Origin: Firmicutes bacterium UBA6132
GTDB taxonomy: Bacteria > Bacillota_A > Clostridia > Tissierellales > Sedimentibacteraceae
NCBI GenBank assembly: GCA_002435835.1
Contig: DIVM01000095.1
Coordinates: 1 to 9,923 of the forward strand
Direction: 5' to 3'
DNA: 9,923 bases
The number at the start of each line of letters is the position of its first letter. Positions within the stretch are counted from its first letter, which is position 1. Positions 6,948-9,923 of the stretch are shown piece by piece. The position numbers and the translations under genes were made by a program. A model generated the notes under the pieces. That model ran no database searches and was not told the DNA's origin. It worked only from the letters and a program-made list of their open reading frames with translations.

Positions 6948-8669
6948 TTATTTAACTCTTTGATGATAATGAGTATGTAATAGTTCATGGGATAAATGTC
7001 CGTTAGGTTCACCTAAGAATTCTTCATATAACTTAAGAACTTCAGGATTTTCATGGGATTTTCTTATTACCATCTCTTTATCAATATTATATAATGTATT
7101 AGCTCTTGTTGATTTGATTGGTTTGTTTGCTCCGACGGGCTGACCTCCGCCTCCGATGCAACCGCCCGTGCAGCTCATTATTTCAATAAAAGTATAATCA
7201 GCTTCGCCATTTTTTATTTTTTCCATAGTTTTATTTGCATTGGATAATCCATGTGCAACTGCTACTTTAACAGGAGTTCCTGCCAAATCAACCGTAGCTT
7301 CTTTTATTCCTTCAAATCCTCTTACTGCTGTAAATTCAACATTATCCAATGTTTCGCCTGTAACTACTTCATATACAGTTCTGAGAGCAGCTTCCATAAC
7401 ACCGCCTGTAGTACCAAATATTACAGCTGCTCCAGTTGATGCTCCCATAATTGGATCAAAATTTTCTTCTTCTAAATTATTAAAATCTATTCCTGCATTT
7501 TTTATAAGTCTTGCTAATTCCCTCGTAGTAAGAGCAACATCAACATCCCTATATCCTGAAGAATTCATTTCAGGTCTTTTGCATTCATATTTTTTTGCAG
7601 TACATGGCATGATTGATATTGTAAATATATCTGCTGGGTCTATGCCGCTTTTTTTAGCGTAATATGTTTTTGCAATTGCACCAAACATTTGCTGAGGAGA
7701 TTTGCAAGTGGACACATGGTCTAAAAGTTCTGGATAAAAAGCCTCAGCATAATTTATCCATCCTGGACTGCATGATGTAATCATTGGAAGTTTGCCGCCA
7801 TTTTTAATCCTTGACAACAATTCATTGCCTTCTTCTAATATTGTTAAATCTGCTGCGAAATCAGTATCAAATACTTTATTAAATCCTAACATTTTTAGTG
7901 CTGTTACCATTTTACCGGTAACTTTTGAACCTCTTGGCAATCCAAATTCTTCACCTAATCCAACTCTAACTGCAGGAGCTGTTTGGACAATTACATGCTT
8001 TTTAGGATCATGCAATGCTTCCCATACTTTTTCAGTTTCATCATATTCATAAATAGCTCCAACAGGACAAACAGCTGAGCATTGTCCGCAGAAAGTACAA
8101 AATGTTTGATTTAAATTTTCATCAAATCCTGCACTTATACAAGTATTTATGGATCTGTAAGAAGGACTTAAAATTCCGACCATTTGTGTTTCTTGGCATG
8201 CTTCAACGCATTTCATGCATTTTATGCATTTATTTCTGTCCCTTACCAAAACACCTGAAGTATTATCTATTGGATATATATCAATATCGCTTTGTAAATT
8301 ATAATTTCTTATATGATATCTTTCACTTAATTGTCTGAGTTCACAAGATGAATTTCGAATACAATTTAAACAATCATTAGGATGATTTGCCAGGATTAAT
8401 TCTAAAATACCATTTTGTAATTCTCTTACTTCTTTAGTATTTGTATGAATTTCAGCTCCTTCATATACTTTTGTAGAACATGAAGTCACAAACTTCTTAG
8501 CAGATCTATCTTCCACAACACAAATTCTGCAGTTTGCTTTTATTTCCTGGTCTGGATGATTGCATAATGTTGGTATATAATACCCTGCCGATTTTGCAGC
8601 TTCTAATATTGTTGTGCCTGCTTCAACGGTTAAACTTTTATTATTTATAGTCAATGTACAAGTTTTCAT
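6948..8669 (-). CDS. hydA: [FeFe] hydrogenase catalytic subunit, modular (M3) NAD(P)-linked type
   Basis: Cytoplasmic enzyme that makes or oxidises H2, here coupled to a NuoF-like partner. The 573 residues follow the plan of C. pasteurianum CpI: a [2Fe-2S] domain (Cys36, 47, 50, 64), a His-Cys [4Fe-4S] site (His96, Cys100, 103, 109), two ferredoxin clusters (Cys148, 151, 154, 158 and Cys191, 194, 197, 201) and the H-cluster domain with Cys356 (MPCTAKKYE) and Cys500/Cys504 (MSCTGGCIGGGGQP). CpI proton-path residues are kept as Glu280, Glu283, Cys300, Arg287 and Ser320. The oddity is motif L1, TSCSPGW: Ser301 stands where CpI has cluster ligand Cys300. The C-terminus (ELLHTHYHQR) resembles NADP-reducing HndD, and the extra C-terminal [2Fe-2S] domain of Thermotoga HydA is absent. 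The ATG at 8669 lies five bases after AGGAGG, which overlaps the preceding gene's stop, indicating coupled translation. Maturation genes (hydEFG) are not in the window. Confidence 0.96.
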   Translation of the reverse strand: MKTCTLTINNKSLTVEAGTTILEAAKSAGYYIPTLCNHPDQEIKANCRICVVEDRSAKKFVTSCSTKVYEGAEIHTNTKEVRELQNGILELILANHPNDCLNCIRNSSCELRQLSERYHIRNYNLQSDIDIYPIDNTSGVLVRDRNKCIKCMKCVEACQETQMVGILSPSYRSINTCISAGFDENLNQTFCTFCGQCSAVCPVGAIYEYDETEKVWEALHDPKKHVIVQTAPAVRVGLGEEFGLPRGSKVTGKMVTALKMLGFNKVFDTDFAADLTILEEGNELLSRIKNGGKLPMITSCSPGWINYAEAFYPELLDHVSTCKSPQQMFGAIAKTYYAKKSGIDPADIFTISIMPCTAKKYECKRPEMNSSGYRDVDVALTTRELARLIKNAGIDFNNLEEENFDPIMGASTGAAVIFGTTGGVMEAALRTVYEVVTGETLDNVEFTAVRGFEGIKEATVDLAGTPVKVAVAHGLSNANKTMEKIKNGEADYTFIEIMSCTGGCIGGGGQPVGANKPIKSTRANTLYNIDKEMVIRKSHENPEVLKLYEEFLGEPNGHLSHELLHTHYHQRVK

Positions 8670-8678
8670 AATTGCCTC

Positions 8679-9911
8679 CTAGTCAAACATATCATAAAAA
8701 TGTTGAATTGCTGTAACCATTACTGTTGGTGCAGCTGTACCCAAACCACAAAATGAGCAATTTTTCATAACGTTAGCTACACGTTTAACAGTTATTAAAT
8801 CTTCTTGTGTGGCTTTTTTTTCCGCTACTTTATGAGCTATTTTTAATAACTGTCTGTTTCCTTCACGACAAGGAGTACATTTACCACAGCTTTCATGAAC
8901 AAAAAATTCCTGTACAGTAACCATAAAATCTGCAACGCTGTTTGTATCATCAGCTACCAAAACTGCTCCTGATCCTATGCTATATCCTTCTTTTTTAAAA
9001 TCTTCATAGCTGTACTTAAGATCCATCATTGACTTAGGAATAATTGGTCCGGAAGCACCTCCTATTTGAGCAAATTTAAAATCTCTGCCATCTTTAATGC
9101 CGCCGCCTATATCATATATTATTTCCCTCAAAGTAATGCCAAAAGGCACTTCATAAACTCCTGGATTTTCTACATTGCCGCATAAGCTTATAACTTTTGT
9201 TCCTCTGCTTTCATCTGTTCCTAAACTTAAATATTGCTCTGCATCATCAGTAAATAATGTAGTTACTACACAATATGATTCAATGTTATTAGCTAATGTA
9301 GGCTTTCCAAACAAGCCTGATTCAGCAGTCCTTTTAAATTTAATTTTTGGCCTGCCTCCTCCTCCTTCGATTGATTGTATGAGTGCGGTTGTTTCCCCGC
9401 AAATAAATGCTCCTGCTCCAGAAATTACTTTTATATTAAAACATATATCCGAGTCTAAAATATTATTGCCTAACAATCCTCGCGCTTTAGCATTATCTAT
9501 TGCACGAATAATTATTTCTTTTTGTTTGCCGTACTCTTCTCTGATATAAATGTAACCTTCTCTGCCCCCTACTGCATAAGCAGCTATGGTCATTCCCTCA
9601 ATAATTCTGTATGGATCAAATTCAAGGAAATACCTGTCCTTAAATGTTCCAGGTTCTCCTTCATCAGCATTGCAAAGAATATATGAATCTTCTTTTACTT
9701 TTGCTGCCTCTTCCCATTTTTTCCCTGTAGGAAAAGCTGCCCCACCTCTTCCTTTCAATCCTGAATTTTTAACTCTTTCTATTACTTCTGTTGGAGTTAA
9801 TGTCAAAACTTTTTTTAATCCTTCATAACCACCGGCTGCCAAATAATCATCAATTGTGTCAATATTAATATTTTTTAAATTTTTAGTTAATATGTTCACT
9901 GCTTTTCCCAT
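8679..9911 (-). CDS. hydB: NuoF-like flavoprotein (diaphorase) subunit of the [FeFe] hydrogenase, possibly NADP(H)-specific
   Basis: It exchanges electrons between a nicotinamide nucleotide and the hydrogenase through FMN and a [4Fe-4S] cluster. It has 410 residues: FMN/nucleotide motif GRGGAAFPTGKKW (54-66), NADEGEPGTFKDR (81-93, with Glu86 equal to Glu97 of Thermus Nqo1), GAGAFICGETTAL (165-177), GLFGKPT, and the cluster ligands Cys342, 345, 348 (SCGKCTPC) and Cys388 (FCGLG). Only the NuoF core is present; the N-terminal [2Fe-2S] and C-terminal two-[4Fe-4S] domains of the larger HydB proteins are missing. Pocket residues Glu185 and Phe205 of Nqo1 are Thr174 and Arg194, arguing for NADP(H). 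The ATG at 9911 sits six bases after GAGGTG; an in-frame GTG at 9920 is part of that ribosome site. The stop TAG (8681-8679) overlaps the hydA ribosome site. A NuoE-like subunit is expected upstream, outside the window. The symbol follows the usual hydrogenase naming; hndC or hytB would be alternatives. Confidence 0.93.
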   Translation of the reverse strand: MGKAVNILTKNLKNINIDTIDDYLAAGGYEGLKKVLTLTPTEVIERVKNSGLKGRGGAAFPTGKKWEEAAKVKEDSYILCNADEGEPGTFKDRYFLEFDPYRIIEGMTIAAYAVGGREGYIYIREEYGKQKEIIIRAIDNAKARGLLGNNILDSDICFNIKVISGAGAFICGETTALIQSIEGGGGRPKIKFKRTAESGLFGKPTLANNIESYCVVTTLFTDDAEQYLSLGTDESRGTKVISLCGNVENPGVYEVPFGITLREIIYDIGGGIKDGRDFKFAQIGGASGPIIPKSMMDLKYSYEDFKKEGYSIGSGAVLVADDTNSVADFMVTVQEFFVHESCGKCTPCREGNRQLLKIAHKVAEKKATQEDLITVKRVANVMKNCSFCGLGTAAPTVMVTAIQHFYDMFD

Positions 9912-9923
9912 ATTATTCACCTC

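Noticed and set aside
7240..7662. Plus-strand open frames of 140 and 62 codons antisense to the hydrogenase
   Set aside because: They mirror the codon pattern of the conserved H-cluster domain, lack ribosome sites and show no domain.
9175..9828. Plus-strand open frames of 124 and 80 codons antisense to the NuoF-like gene
   Set aside because: They are shadows of a strongly conserved gene with no supporting start signals.
1..9923. CRISPR array, tRNA/rRNA genes, prophage, toxin-antitoxin or other defence system
   Set aside because: I found no spaced direct repeats, no cloverleaf sequence, and no genes of these kinds; the window holds metabolic and tRNA-modification genes.

Overview
The window is a very AT-rich (roughly 30% G+C) stretch of a strictly anaerobic Firmicute, most likely a Clostridia/Tissierellia-type bacterium. 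The basis is strong GGAGG-type ribosome binding sites, a clostridial-type modular [FeFe] hydrogenase with a NuoF-like partner, a long-chain pyruvate carboxylase, a selenouridine tRNA enzyme and AT-rich gaps with simple hairpin-plus-U-run terminators. I cannot name the genus. Every gene I can support lies on the minus strand, so transcription runs from high to low coordinates; plus-strand open frames inside the genes are shadows.

Reading in the direction of transcription: (1) 9911-8679 and 8669-6948 are the NuoF-like diaphorase subunit and the catalytic subunit of an NAD(P)-linked [FeFe] hydrogenase, separated by 9 bases, with the second ribosome binding site overlapping the first stop codon. 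A terminator follows at 6941-6911. The operon probably continues upstream past the window edge, where a NuoE-like [2Fe-2S] subunit would be expected. (2) 6910-6740 is a gap holding a patch of unusual composition (possible degenerate REP-type repeat) and an extended -10 promoter. (3) 6682-6053 and 6034-4988 are a histidine-type phosphatase and tRNA 2-selenouridine synthase (MnmH/SelU), 18 bases apart, ending in a terminator at 4988-4955. (4) 4954-4629 is a gap of about 330 bases with no gene; a perfect 11-bp inverted repeat sits just upstream of the next gene's ribosome binding site. (5) 4586-1152 is a complete pyruvate carboxylase with its own terminator. (6) From 1004 (TTG start) to the left edge runs an incomplete gene for a protein joining an N-terminal beta-sandwich-like domain to a TRAP-transporter (DctP) substrate-binding domain, without a signal peptide.

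Pyruvate carboxylase supplies oxaloacetate, the hydrogenase exchanges electrons between a nicotinamide cofactor and H2, and MnmH puts selenium into wobble uridines of tRNA. These are separate transcription units, and nothing here shows that they form one system.

The most interesting signals are at residue level. The diaphorase subunit has lost the glutamate and phenylalanine that shape the NADH adenosine pocket in complex I and carries Thr, Lys and Arg there, which suggests NADP(H). The hydrogenase has Ser at the position of one H-cluster cysteine while every other cluster ligand and the proton path are intact. The leaderless DctP fusion protein is the least expected architecture.
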